Assembly (NCBI RefSeq): GCF_032027425.1
Contig: NZ_JAVSJA010000001.1
Span: forward strand, 1 to 64,000
Direction: 5' to 3'
Source of the DNA: Microcystis wesenbergii NRERC-220
GTDB lineage: Bacteria > Cyanobacteriota > Cyanobacteriia > Cyanobacteriales > Microcystaceae
Length of the DNA: 64,000 bases
Each line of letters starts with the position of its first letter. The stretch's first letter is position 1. Below the pieces are notes generated by a model. It was not told the DNA's origin and did not search any database. It saw only the letters and a program-made list of their open reading frames with translations. A program made the position numbers and the translations under genes. This document shows positions 8,956-16,568 of this stretch, in pieces.

Positions 8956-8982
8956 AAATCCTTTGTTTAAGTAGCTAGGTAT

Positions 8983-9087
8983 TAAGTAGCTGGTTATAAT
9001 TAAATTGAAGATAGATTTTGGGTTCGATCCCCCCTACCCTCCTTGATAAGGGGGGTGATTTCACGGTTTTGAACACCTAACTACTTA
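8983..9087. mobile_element. MITE family B element
   Basis: The left end TAAGTAGCTGGTTATAATTA and the right end CACCTAACTACTTA form an imperfect terminal inverted repeat. The interior includes GGTTCGATCCCCCC and TTGATAAGGGGGG. It is repeated identically at 12470-12574 as part of the duplicated cassette; longer relatives are at 47147-47285 and 52785-52926. Together with the family C element that follows, it fills the 325-bp gap between the methyltransferase and Rpn genes. Confidence 0.75.
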
Positions 9088-9129
9088 AAAATTGTCAGAT
9101 GCTCCCCTTAATAAGGGGAGATAGGGTGA

Positions 9130-9234
9130 TAAGTACCTAAGCAAAATTAATTACACATATCTAACCACCTCTTGCCTCTTGCCTCTTGCCTCTTGCCTAT
9201 CTTCACTAGGAAATTAATTTTGCACGACTACTTA
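9130..9234 (-). mobile_element. MITE family C element, 105 bp
   Basis: Reverse-oriented copy of the 3445-3549 element, the same 105-bp length and ends, with four GCCTCTT heptamers inside. It lies 46 bp upstream of the Rpn gene start and may influence its expression. It is duplicated with the cassette at 12617-12721. Confidence 0.8.
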
Positions 9235-9280
9235 ATTTTGTTAAAATATAGGTCAGCCTTAACCTATAATTGAATTAAAA

Positions 9281-10111
9281 ATGTATGATTCTACCTGTAA
9301 ATTTATCGCCCTTGAATATTCGAGAGACTTGGCCACTTGGTTACTGGGTAAACCCTTAGAATTAACAGAAATTAAACCCTCGGAATTATCCCTAGAACCA
9401 ATTAGAGCCGATACTTTAATCTTTTTAGAGTCGGAAGAATTAATCTTACATATCGAGTTCCAAACCGACCCTAAAGAAGATATTCCCTATAGAATGCTAG
9501 ATTATGCCACCAGACTCTATCGACGCTATCCCCATAAACCTATCCATCAAGTGGTTATTTATCTAAGGAAAAGTGACTCCCCCACAGTCCGACAGAATGA
9601 TTATAAACAAGGGAAAACCTCTCATCAATTTGAAGTGATTAGACTCTGGGAACAACCCTCAGAACCCCTATTAAAGGCCCCCGGACTGTTTCCCTTTGCC
9701 ATACTCGCTCAAGCGGAGAAACAAGAAAACTTACTGCGGCAAATTGCCCAAGAAATCGAGCAAATCAGCGATAGTCGAGAACAAAGTAATCTGGCTGCAT
9801 CTACCGCAATTCTAGCCGGGTTAGTATTAAAGAAAGACATCATCCAACGATTATTAAGGAAGGACATCATGAAAGAATCAGTTATCTATCAAGAAATCTG
9901 GTCGGAGGGTTTACAAGAGGGACGACAAGAAGGAGAAGCTAACCTAGTTTTACGTCAATTAAATCGGCGGATAGGGGACATTTCCCCCGAATTATTGCCC
10001 AATATCCGCAGTCTTGACCTAGAACAGTTAGAAAACTTGGGAGAAGCTTTGTTAGATTTTCAATCACCACAAGATTTAGAACAATGGCTGGAAAATTGCC
10101 GAGCCAGTTAG
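9281..10111 (+). CDS. Rpn family PD-(D/E)XK nuclease/putative transposase, DUF4351, copy 1
   Basis: A 276-aa protein. The N-terminal half has the PD-(D/E)XK core: ADTLIFLES then LILHIEFQT and the downstream MLDYATRLYRRY helix, as in Rpn recombination-promoting nucleases. The C-terminal part has the DUF4351-like helical region (EANLVLRQLNRRIGD) after an EGRQ linker. Rpn proteins are nucleases linked to RecA-independent recombination, and many sit in defence or mobile regions. It follows the methyltransferase on the same strand and is duplicated with it. The link to restriction is inferred from context. It has a single EGRQ unit; the copy at 12768 has four. Confidence 0.8.
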   Translation: MYDSTCKFIALEYSRDLATWLLGKPLELTEIKPSELSLEPIRADTLIFLESEELILHIEFQTDPKEDIPYRMLDYATRLYRRYPHKPIHQVVIYLRKSDSPTVRQNDYKQGKTSHQFEVIRLWEQPSEPLLKAPGLFPFAILAQAEKQENLLRQIAQEIEQISDSREQSNLAASTAILAGLVLKKDIIQRLLRKDIMKESVIYQEIWSEGLQEGRQEGEANLVLRQLNRRIGDISPELLPNIRSLDLEQLENLGEALLDFQSPQDLEQWLENCRAS

Positions 10112-10189
10112 TACAAATCAACTAAATGAGGTCGATCCATTCCCATTTGAAGCAGCAAGCTCTCAACTCCCTTGAGAGTAGTTCACATT

Positions 10190-10744
10190 TTAATCTATTC
10201 CCCGGTAGAGATCGGCGATCGCTAAATCTAGGTTAATACTTGACAGGATCACGCGATCGCCTGTCTCGTAAATAGTCGTTTCCCATATCCCCAGAGAATT
10301 ACGGCGACGGCATTCCACGCGCTGGATTTCTTGGGAAATTAATACATATTCTTCTAAAGTTTCTATCTGTTGATAATCTTGGAATTTTTCGCCCTTGTCA
10401 AAAGCCTTCGTGTTGGGGGAAAGCACTTCCGCAATTAGTTTCGGATAGCGTTTCAGATAACGATCTTGGCGATCGCGAGGATCGCAGGTAACAAAAGCAT
10501 CGGGATAGTAATAAAACTGATCTTGATAGTTAACCTTGACATTACCCGAGTGAAACCGACAGTCTGTAGAGTCGCCGAAATGTTCGTCAATGACTTTGAG
10601 AAAATTGAAGGCAATGCGCTCGTGATTATCCGTACCGCCAGCCATCGCATAAACCAAACCACGTCGGTATTCATGGCGGATCTGGCTCTGGCGCTCGATA
10701 GCGAGATATTCTTGGGGACTGATGTAGTTGGGAACCGCAATCAT
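10190..10744 (-). CDS. Uma2 family (DUF820) endonuclease-like protein
   Basis: A 184-aa protein with the Uma2 pattern: an N-terminal SPQEYLAIERQSQIRHEYRRG, then YYYPDAFVTCDPRD and LIAEVLSPNTKAFDKGEKFQDY, which hold the D...ExL core of the PD-(D/E)XK fold. Uma2 genes are hugely multiplied in cyanobacteria and their role is unknown. This one is opposite in strand to the flanking duplicated cassettes and stands between them. Upstream of its start (10745-10810) is unique sequence. Confidence 0.85.
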   Translation of the reverse strand: MIAVPNYISPQEYLAIERQSQIRHEYRRGLVYAMAGGTDNHERIAFNFLKVIDEHFGDSTDCRFHSGNVKVNYQDQFYYYPDAFVTCDPRDRQDRYLKRYPKLIAEVLSPNTKAFDKGEKFQDYQQIETLEEYVLISQEIQRVECRRRNSLGIWETTIYETGDRVILSSINLDLAIADLYRGID

Positions 10745-10868
10745 AATCTTTAGGGGGAAGCCTAATCTTAATTATAGTCGGAAGGTTTACGAGAGGGACT
10801 TCTGCTGACACTAAGTTAAATTTTGGGCGCACACAGTTCGATAAACCTACTGACCACGATGCGCCCCC

Positions 10869-10884
10869 ACAATAATATTATTGT
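10869..10884. promoter_or_regulatory. 16-bp palindrome upstream of methyltransferase 2
   Basis: The same ACAATAATATTATTGT palindrome as at 7208-7223, 52 bp before the ATG. Sequence to the left of it differs between the two units, whereas the palindrome and what follows are conserved. It is a candidate control site. Confidence 0.4.
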
Positions 10885-10936
10885 CGGGAGCGATTGCATT
10901 CGTCCTCTTTAAGGGGGAATAATAATACAATTGAGA

Positions 10937-12442
10937 ATGCAGTCAATCCCCCCAATCTCTATGGTCAATAAACTATACTACGGTGATAACCTAGAAGTGC
11001 TGCGGAAGTATATCAAAGATGAATCGATCGATCTTTGTTATATCGATCCACCCTTTAATTCTAAACGCAATTACAACCAAATTTATAACAACTTAGGTAA
11101 GGAAGATCAAGCACAAGCACAAGCGTTTGTAGATACCTGGACATGGGATAATCACGCTAACGAAGCTTTAGAAGAAATTCAAAGCAATTATCAGGGTAAA
11201 TTTACCAGTCATACTATTGATTTAATTGACGGTTTAACTAAAGTTTTAGGTAAAGGCAGTCTTCTCGCTTATCTGGTGAGTATGACTCTGAGGATTGTGG
11301 AAATCCATCGAGTTTTAAAATCTACTGGTAGCTTTTATCTCCACTGCGATCCTACTGCTAGTCATTATTTAAAAATAGTTTTAGATACTGTTTTTTGCTC
11401 TCAGGGTGGTGATTTTAAAAATGAGATTATTTGGTGTTATGGTTCAGGAGGTGCTAGTAAAAATCATTTTTCTAAAAAACATGACGTAATTTTATACTAT
11501 TCTAAATCAAGTAATAATTTTATTTTTAATGTTGATTTAGTAAGAGAACCTTATTCTTCTCCTGAAAAAGTTGAACATAAAATTATTAAAGGTAAAGCAT
11601 ATCAAAGAAAACATGAATTGGGACGGATTCCTTTTGATTGGTGGACAATACCTATCTTAACTAATACAGCAAAAGAACGGTTAGGATATCCCACACAAAA
11701 ACCAGAGGCATTGTTAGAAAGAATAATCAAAGCAAGTAGTAATAAAGGAGATGTAATTTTAGATGCCTATTGTGGGTGTGGAACGACTATCGCTGTAGCA
11801 GAGAGATTAGAGAGAAACTGGATTGGAATTGATATAAACTATCAAAGTATTAGCTTAATGTTAAAGCGACTAGAGGACTCCTTTGGTAAAAATGTTTTAG
11901 ATAAAATTGAACTGAATGGTATTCCCAAAGATCTAGAATCAGCCAAAGCATTAGCCACTAAACCCGATGATCGTACCCGCAAAGAATTTGAGAAATGGGC
12001 GGTTTTAACCTATAGTAATAACCGGGCCGTGATTAATGACAAAAAAGGGGCAGATAAAGGAGTCGATGCCATTGCCTATTTTCAGGGAGATAAAGACAAT
12101 CGGGAGAAAATTATTTTTCAAGTAAAATCCGGTAATGTCAAATCGGGAGACATCAGAGATCTACAGGGAACCATGACACTACAAGGGGCAGCCCTGGGTA
12201 TATTTATCACCTTGAAACCCCCCAGCAAAGATATGATCCAAACAGCCAAATCTGCGGGAATTTATCGCAGTCGTTATAGGAGTCAAAGTGTCGATAAAAT
12301 TGAGATTGTGACAGTACAAGAAATCCTTGAACAGAAAAAACGTCTCGATGTTATCCTCACCTTTGAAGTCCTGAAAGCTGCCGAAAAACAAAGGGAAACC
12401 CAAGGACAACAAATGAGTTTAGATATACCCTTCCCCGAATAA
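10937..12442 (+). CDS. Fused DNA methyltransferase/Mrr-like nuclease, copy 2
   Basis: About 501 aa. The N-terminal ~155 residues (with DPPF) and everything from [17 protein letters not shown] onward (motif [10 protein letters not shown] and the Mrr-like D...QVKSG domain) match copy 1 almost exactly. The segment between, about residues 158-245, is unrelated and 58 residues shorter. This lies precisely where beta-class enzymes hold their target-recognition domain, so the two copies should recognise different sequences. The start choice carries the same uncertainty as copy 1 (ATG 10961 is the alternative). Confidence 0.85.
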   Translation: MQSIPPISMVNKLYYGDNLEVLRKYIKDESIDLCYIDPPFNSKRNYNQIYNNLGKEDQAQAQAFVDTWTWDNHANEALEEIQSNYQGKFTSHTIDLIDGLTKVLGKGSLLAYLVSMTLRIVEIHRVLKSTGSFYLHCDPTASHYLKIVLDTVFCSQGGDFKNEIIWCYGSGGASKNHFSKKHDVILYYSKSSNNFIFNVDLVREPYSSPEKVEHKIIKGKAYQRKHELGRIPFDWWTIPILTNTAKERLGYPTQKPEALLERIIKASSNKGDVILDAYCGCGTTIAVAERLERNWIGIDINYQSISLMLKRLEDSFGKNVLDKIELNGIPKDLESAKALATKPDDRTRKEFEKWAVLTYSNNRAVINDKKGADKGVDAIAYFQGDKDNREKIIFQVKSGNVKSGDIRDLQGTMTLQGAALGIFITLKPPSKDMIQTAKSAGIYRSRYRSQSVDKIEIVTVQEILEQKKRLDVILTFEVLKAAEKQRETQGQQMSLDIPFPE

Positions 12443-12469
12443 AAATCCTTTGTTTAAGTAGCTAGGTAT

Positions 12470-12574
12470 TAAGTAGCTGGTTATAATTAAATTGAAGATA
12501 GATTTTGGGTTCGATCCCCCCTACCCTCCTTGATAAGGGGGGTGATTTCACGGTTTTGAACACCTAACTACTTA
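12470..12574. mobile_element. MITE family B element (duplicate of 8983)
   Basis: Sequence identical to the 8983-9087 element as far as I can see. It was carried along by the cassette duplication rather than by independent transposition. Confidence 0.75.
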
Positions 12575-12616
12575 AAAATTGTCAGATGCTCCCCTTAATA
12601 AGGGGAGATAGGGTGA

Positions 12617-12721
12617 TAAGTACCTAAGCAAAATTAATTACACATATCTAACCACCTCTTGCCTCTTGCCTCTTGCCTCTTGCCTATCTTCACTAGGAAA
12701 TTAATTTTGCACGACTACTTA
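12617..12721 (-). mobile_element. MITE family C element (duplicate of 9130)
   Basis: A 105-bp element identical to 9130-9234, carried in the duplicated cassette just upstream of the second Rpn gene. Confidence 0.8.
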
Positions 12722-12767
12722 ATTTTGTTAAAATATAGGTCAGCCTTAACCTATAATTGAATTAAAA

Positions 12768-13634
12768 ATGTATGATTCTACCTGTAAATTTATCGCCCTT
12801 GAATATTCGAGAGACTTGGCCACTTGGTTACTGGGTAAACCCTTAGAATTAACAGAAATTAAACCCTCGGAATTATCCCTAGAACCAATTAGAGCCGATA
12901 CTTTAATCTTTTTAGAGTCGGAAGAATTAATCTTACATATCGAGTTCCAAACCGACCCTAAAGAAGATATTCCCTATAGAATGCTAGATTATGCCACCAG
13001 ACTCTATCGACGCTATCCCCATAAACCTATCCATCAAGTGGTTATTTATCTAAGGAAAAGTGACTCCCCCACAGTCCGACAGAATGATTATAAACAAGGG
13101 AAAAGCTCTCATCAATTTGAAGTGATTAGACTCTGGGAACAACCCTCAGAACCCCTATTAAAGGCCCCCGGACTGTTTCCCTTTGCCATACTTGCTCAAG
13201 CTGAGAAACAAGAAAACTTACTGCGGCAAATTGCCCAAGAAATCGAGCAAATCAGCGATAGTCGAGAACAAAGTAATCTGGCTGCATCTACCGCAATTCT
13301 AGCCGGGTTAGTATTAAAGAAAGACATCATCCAACGATTATTAAGGAAGGACATCATGAAAGAATCAGTTATCTATCAAGAAATCTGGTCGGAAGGTTTA
13401 CAAGAGGGACGACAAGAGGGACGACAAGAGGGACGACAAGAGGGACGACAAGAGGGAGAAGCTAACCTAGTTTTACGTCAATTAAATCGGCGTATAGGGG
13501 ACATTTACCCCGAATTATTGCCCAATATTCGCAGTCTTGACCTAGAACAGTTAGAAAACTTGGGAGAAGCTTTGTTAGATTTTCAGTCACTACAGGATTT
13601 AGAACAATGGCTGGAAAATTGCCGAGCCAGTTAG
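12768..13634 (+). CDS. Rpn family PD-(D/E)XK nuclease/putative transposase, DUF4351, copy 2
   Basis: A 288-aa near-identical copy of the gene at 9281, with the same ADTLIFLES...LILHIEFQT nuclease core. It differs by three extra EGRQ units (four in total, encoded by GAGGGACGACAA repeats at about 13404-13454) in the linker before the DUF4351-like helix, plus a few substitutions. In-frame 12-bp repeats can expand or contract by slippage without breaking the gene, so linker length may vary between strains. Confidence 0.8.
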   Translation: MYDSTCKFIALEYSRDLATWLLGKPLELTEIKPSELSLEPIRADTLIFLESEELILHIEFQTDPKEDIPYRMLDYATRLYRRYPHKPIHQVVIYLRKSDSPTVRQNDYKQGKSSHQFEVIRLWEQPSEPLLKAPGLFPFAILAQAEKQENLLRQIAQEIEQISDSREQSNLAASTAILAGLVLKKDIIQRLLRKDIMKESVIYQEIWSEGLQEGRQEGRQEGRQEGRQEGEANLVLRQLNRRIGDIYPELLPNIRSLDLEQLENLGEALLDFQSLQDLEQWLENCRAS

Positions 13635-13737
13635 TACAAATCAACTAAATACAGTCCCTCTATTGGTCACATCTTTCCTAACATAAAATTTGACGAAAAG
13701 AGAAAAGTGTGCAGGATAGCTCAAGGGGGTTCTACAA

Positions 13738-13854
13738 TACTAAATCCGTTGAGTAACGCACAGAAAACGGGTTTCTCCGAGAAACCCGTTTTCTGCTCAT
13801 GCACTCATGCAAAAAGGGGAATAAATAATCAGTCTTTAATAACCAGATTTAGTA
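13738..13854. mobile_element. MITE family A element with palindromic core
   Basis: A 117-bp element with ends TACTAAATCCGTTGAGTA and AATAACCAGATTTAGTA, giving an inverted repeat of about nine bases. The core is the 33-bp AGAAAACGGG...CCCGTTTTCT palindrome (13762-13794). Relatives at 52663-52767 and 61274-61392 keep both ends but have heptamer arrays in place of the palindrome. Confidence 0.75.
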
Positions 13855-13928
13855 TAAGGATTGTATAAACCAGCGCAAGAGGGCAAAATCTTGATAAACT
13901 GAGGGGATAACTATCCCAGACAATCCCC

Positions 13929-14105
13929 ATGACCACTCACTTTATTAGTGCCGAAATCGACCTACAGGAAACCCCGCAACAACTGCAGCAAGAAATCGAA
14001 AAAGAATTAGCCAAACGCGGTGAACCCTTGCGTTGGGCAATCACAGAAGTGGATACCGAGAATAATCAAGTCAAAGTCGAAGCGATTGTCACCACTGCCT
14101 CGTGA
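13929..14105 (+). CDS. Small hypothetical protein, 58 aa
   Basis: An ATG-started frame encoding 58 residues (MTTHFISAEIDLQETPQQLQ at the N-terminus, ending EAIVTTAS). Codon use resembles the neighbouring genes, and its TGA overlaps the GTG start of the DUF3326 gene (GTGA). That is strong evidence of translational coupling and of a real gene. It is acidic with one predicted helix followed by a beta strand pair. Family not recognised. It probably works with, or is regulated together with, the downstream gene. Confidence 0.7.
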   Translation: MTTHFISAEIDLQETPQQLQQEIEKELAKRGEPLRWAITEVDTENNQVKVEAIVTTAS

Positions 14106-15160
14106 ATTCCCGTCCCTATACCGCCGTACTAATTATTCCCACCGGCATCGGGGCTGCGATTGGCGGTTATGCTGGGGATGGCATTCCCGTGGCCAGAGCG
14201 ATCGCCCAAGTTTGCGATCGCCTAATTACCCATCCCAATGTCCTCAACGGCGCACAACTGTACTGGCCCCTAGCCAACACCTACTATGTGGAGGGTTACG
14301 CTTTAGATCGTTTTGCCCGGGGGGATTGGGGATTAAGTCCCGTCCATCAAAATCGCATCGGGTTACTATTCGATCGCGCCATTGAATTTGACCTCTTGCA
14401 AAGACACCTTCAGGCTGCCGATGCTGTCCGGGCTACCCTAGGCTTAGATCTGACCGATTACGTTATCACCGATGCCCCCCTAAATGTGCAGTTGCGAGAG
14501 GCAGCCTCTGGGGCCAGTTGGGGAACAATTGGCAATCCCGACAGCTTGCTGCGGGGAGCAGAAAAACTGATTAACCAGGGACAGGCAGAAGCGATCGCCA
14601 TTGTTGCCCGTTTTCCCGACGATCCCGATAGCATTGCCCTGGCTAATTATCGCCATGGTCAGGGGGTGGATCCCCTTGCCGGGGCCGAAGCGGTAATTTC
14701 CCATCTGGTGGTGCGACAATTCCAAATACCGGCAGCCCACGCCCCCGCTTTAAGTCCGCTGCCCCTCGATCCGCAACTTTCCCCCAAGGCCGCGGCCGAA
14801 GAAATCGGTTATACTTTTTTACCCTGCGTTTTGGTGGGTTTAAGTCGCGCCCCCCAATTGGTCAAGCAGCCCGGTCCCGATGCTATTTGGAGCCGGGAGG
14901 TGGACGCGCTGATCGTTCCCGCCAGTGCCTGCGGCTCTAGCACAGTTTTAAGTTTTTGTCAAGAGAAAACTGTACTGATTGCAGTGCAGGAAAACAGTAC
15001 AAGAATGAAGGTGGCCCCGGAACCCCTAGGGGTGAAAGCAATTAGGGTACACTCATATACAGAGGCGATCGGTGCGATCGTTTGTCAACGGGCAGGGGTT
15101 AACCTAGCATCTCTTCGCCCTAATTTAAACTCTTTACGCTGTTTATCCGAGAATCCGTGA
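14102..15160 (+). CDS. DUF3326 domain protein
   Basis: A 352-aa protein starting at GTG 14102 within the stop of the small upstream gene. Features include an N-terminal LIIPTGIGAAIGGYAGD segment, a conserved PLANTYYVEGYALDRF motif near residue 55-70, and a late VPASACGSSTVLSF segment. These fit the DUF3326 family, found mainly in cyanobacteria and plants and of unknown function. It overlaps the next gene by four bases, so 13929-15738 is a three-gene translationally coupled operon. Confidence 0.8.
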   Translation: MNSRPYTAVLIIPTGIGAAIGGYAGDGIPVARAIAQVCDRLITHPNVLNGAQLYWPLANTYYVEGYALDRFARGDWGLSPVHQNRIGLLFDRAIEFDLLQRHLQAADAVRATLGLDLTDYVITDAPLNVQLREAASGASWGTIGNPDSLLRGAEKLINQGQAEAIAIVARFPDDPDSIALANYRHGQGVDPLAGAEAVISHLVVRQFQIPAAHAPALSPLPLDPQLSPKAAAEEIGYTFLPCVLVGLSRAPQLVKQPGPDAIWSREVDALIVPASACGSSTVLSFCQEKTVLIAVQENSTRMKVAPEPLGVKAIRVHSYTEAIGAIVCQRAGVNLASLRPNLNSLRCLSENP

Positions 15161-15738
15161 CTAATTCCCCTAATTCCGAATTTGATCCCCTGACACGCAC
15201 ACAAGTCCTCACCATTATGGCGGTAACGGCGATTATCTTGCTGGTAGTCGCCAAAGTTTGGCAATATTTCGGTGCGATCGCTATTCCCGCCATTCGCTGG
15301 ACTCTCCCGGATTTCCTGTTCGGATTAGCCTTAGCGGGGGCAATTAGTGGAATTAGTGGGCTTCTATATCGTTTTTGGTCTAGTTATCGCCATAGTGCTA
15401 ACGCTTACTTAGAATTAGTCATTAAACCTTTAGCATGGCCCGATTTAATTTGGATTGGATTGCTGCCGGGGTTAAGTGAAGAATTATTATTTCGCGGGGT
15501 GATTTTGCCAGCTTTGGGCTTAAATATCTTTGGTTTAACCGTTTCTAGTCTGATTTTTGGCATCCTCCATTTTAGCGGTTCCCAACAATGGCCCTATGTT
15601 ATCTGGGCAACTGTTGTCGGTTTTGCCCTCGGTTATACCATCATCATCACCGGTAATTTATTAATCCCGATCCTCGCTCATATTATCACCAATCTCCTCG
15701 CTAGTTTTCTCTGGAAATTACAGCATAGTAATCAGTAA
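15157..15738 (+). CDS. CPBP family intramembrane metalloprotease
   Basis: A 193-aa membrane protein from GTG 15157 (overlapping the previous TGA). It shows the three CPBP (Abi) motifs: EELLFRG at about 108-114, FGILHFSG near 130-137, and HIITNLLASF close to the C-terminus. Together these supply the glutamate and histidine residues of type II CAAX prenyl endopeptidase-like proteases. Four or more membrane helices are evident. Cyanobacterial members are mostly uncharacterised; some act in thylakoid development or bacteriocin immunity. The substrate is unknown. Confidence 0.85.
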   Translation: MTNSPNSEFDPLTRTQVLTIMAVTAIILLVVAKVWQYFGAIAIPAIRWTLPDFLFGLALAGAISGISGLLYRFWSSYRHSANAYLELVIKPLAWPDLIWIGLLPGLSEELLFRGVILPALGLNIFGLTVSSLIFGILHFSGSQQWPYVIWATVVGFALGYTIIITGNLLIPILAHIITNLLASFLWKLQHSNQ

Positions 15739-15975
15739 TCAGTTATCAGTTATCAGTCATCAGTGGGGAAGTTATCAGTAATCAGATTTGAGTTTTAAGT
15801 GAGCAGTATTAAATAGAAGTTTCCTACTGTCTTTTCACTGATTACTGTTTACTGTTCACTGTTCACTGAAAATACTCCCTTCTCCCCAATTCATAATTCA
15901 TAATTCATAATTCATAATTCCCACTTTCCCATCTCCTATCTCCTGTCTCCTATCTCCCGTCTCCTGTCTCCTGTC
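15735..15975. repeat. Intergenic short-repeat cluster
   Basis: Successive ATCAGTTATCAGT, CAGTTCACTGTTCACTG, ATTCATAATTCATA and CTCCTGTCTCCTATCTCC arrays fill the gap between the CPBP gene and the DUF3531 gene. No coding or RNA signal was noticed. Confidence 0.75.
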
Positions 15976-15988
15976 TCCTATAAAAAAT

Positions 15989-16432
15989 ATGGAAGTACAA
16001 TTTCGCGAATTTAATCCTTTTGATGTCTGGTTTTGGCTGGAATTTTCGACGGTTCCCTCGAATATGGAACAGCAATATGTAGAAGAAGTTTTTGCCTCTT
16101 GGTTTTATTTGGGTAAATTAGGGGCTTTCAATGCCGAAAACCTACAGGTACAGGAGGTGGGAGTCGATATTAGTTATATGGAATACGATCCAGATATGGC
16201 CGAAAATGCCTTTATGTCACCGATGCACAATATGACCGATTTTGAATACTTAGGTACTTGGGGACGTTGTTGGTTTGACCTTGGTACTAGCGATCTTATT
16301 GCTTTAGATATTTTAATCAATGCCTTGACCCAATTAAGTAAGGATTTTGTCGATATTAAACGTTTAATTATCGGTGGAGAAAATCAAGATTGGACTGTCA
16401 GCGATCGCAGTAATTATCTCTTTAGCGAATAA
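15989..16432 (+). CDS. DUF3531 family protein
   Basis: A 147-aa soluble protein beginning MEVQFREFNPFDVWFWLEF, with the conserved DYLGTWGRCWFDLGTSD-like segment (here FEYLGTWGRCWFDLG, about residue 91-105). It matches the DUF3531 family, present across cyanobacteria and plastid-bearing plants, function unknown. It is a single gene flanked by repeat-rich DNA on both sides. Confidence 0.7.
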   Translation: MEVQFREFNPFDVWFWLEFSTVPSNMEQQYVEEVFASWFYLGKLGAFNAENLQVQEVGVDISYMEYDPDMAENAFMSPMHNMTDFEYLGTWGRCWFDLGTSDLIALDILINALTQLSKDFVDIKRLIIGGENQDWTVSDRSNYLFSE

Positions 16433-16439
16433 TTAGGGT

Positions 16440-16560
16440 TTACTGAAAAAGTTTCTTGGTGGAGTCAGTATTCTCCGAGTCAGGAGTCAGGAGTTTCCCA
16501 CTTCCCCACTTCCCCACTTCCCCACTTCCCCACTTCCCCACTTCCCCACACCCCACTTAA
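16440..16560. repeat. MITE E end and CTTCCCCA array
   Basis: A degraded left end of the family E element (AGGGTTTACTGAAAAAG) is followed by about six CTTCCCCA units immediately before the GH116 gene. Confidence 0.7.
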
Positions 16561-16568
16561 AAACATCT

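Larger units (their letters stand above)
7138..10127 (+). repeat. Duplicated restriction-modification cassette, unit 1
   Basis: About 3.0 kb containing a methyltransferase-nuclease gene, a 325-bp intergenic region with two MITEs, and an Rpn/DUF4351 gene. Unit 2 is at 10811-13650. The units are almost identical apart from the methyltransferase middle segment, a 36-bp repeat expansion in the Rpn gene and a diverged left edge. Right edges agree up to AGTACAAATCAACTAAAT. A minus-strand Uma2 gene separates the units. Confidence 0.9.
10811..13650 (+). repeat. Duplicated restriction-modification cassette, unit 2
   Basis: The second copy of the cassette at 7138-10127. The offset between units is 3661 bp at the methyltransferase start and 3487 bp after its variable segment, because the recognition region is 174 bp shorter here. 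The 325-bp spacer with both MITEs appears unchanged. That near-identity of non-coding DNA argues for a recent duplication or ongoing gene conversion. Confidence 0.9.

Noticed and set aside
9130-9234. GAGGCAA/GCCTCTT heptamer arrays considered as CRISPR-like
   Set aside because: Units are contiguous 7-mers with no spacers and occur inside MITEs with inverted ends; no cas genes are in the window.
10466-10753. Plus-strand open frame of 95 codons and a shifted minus-strand frame at 10453-10740
   Set aside because: Both lie over the Uma2 gene at 10190-10744, whose protein has recognisable core motifs; the other frames have no family resemblance.
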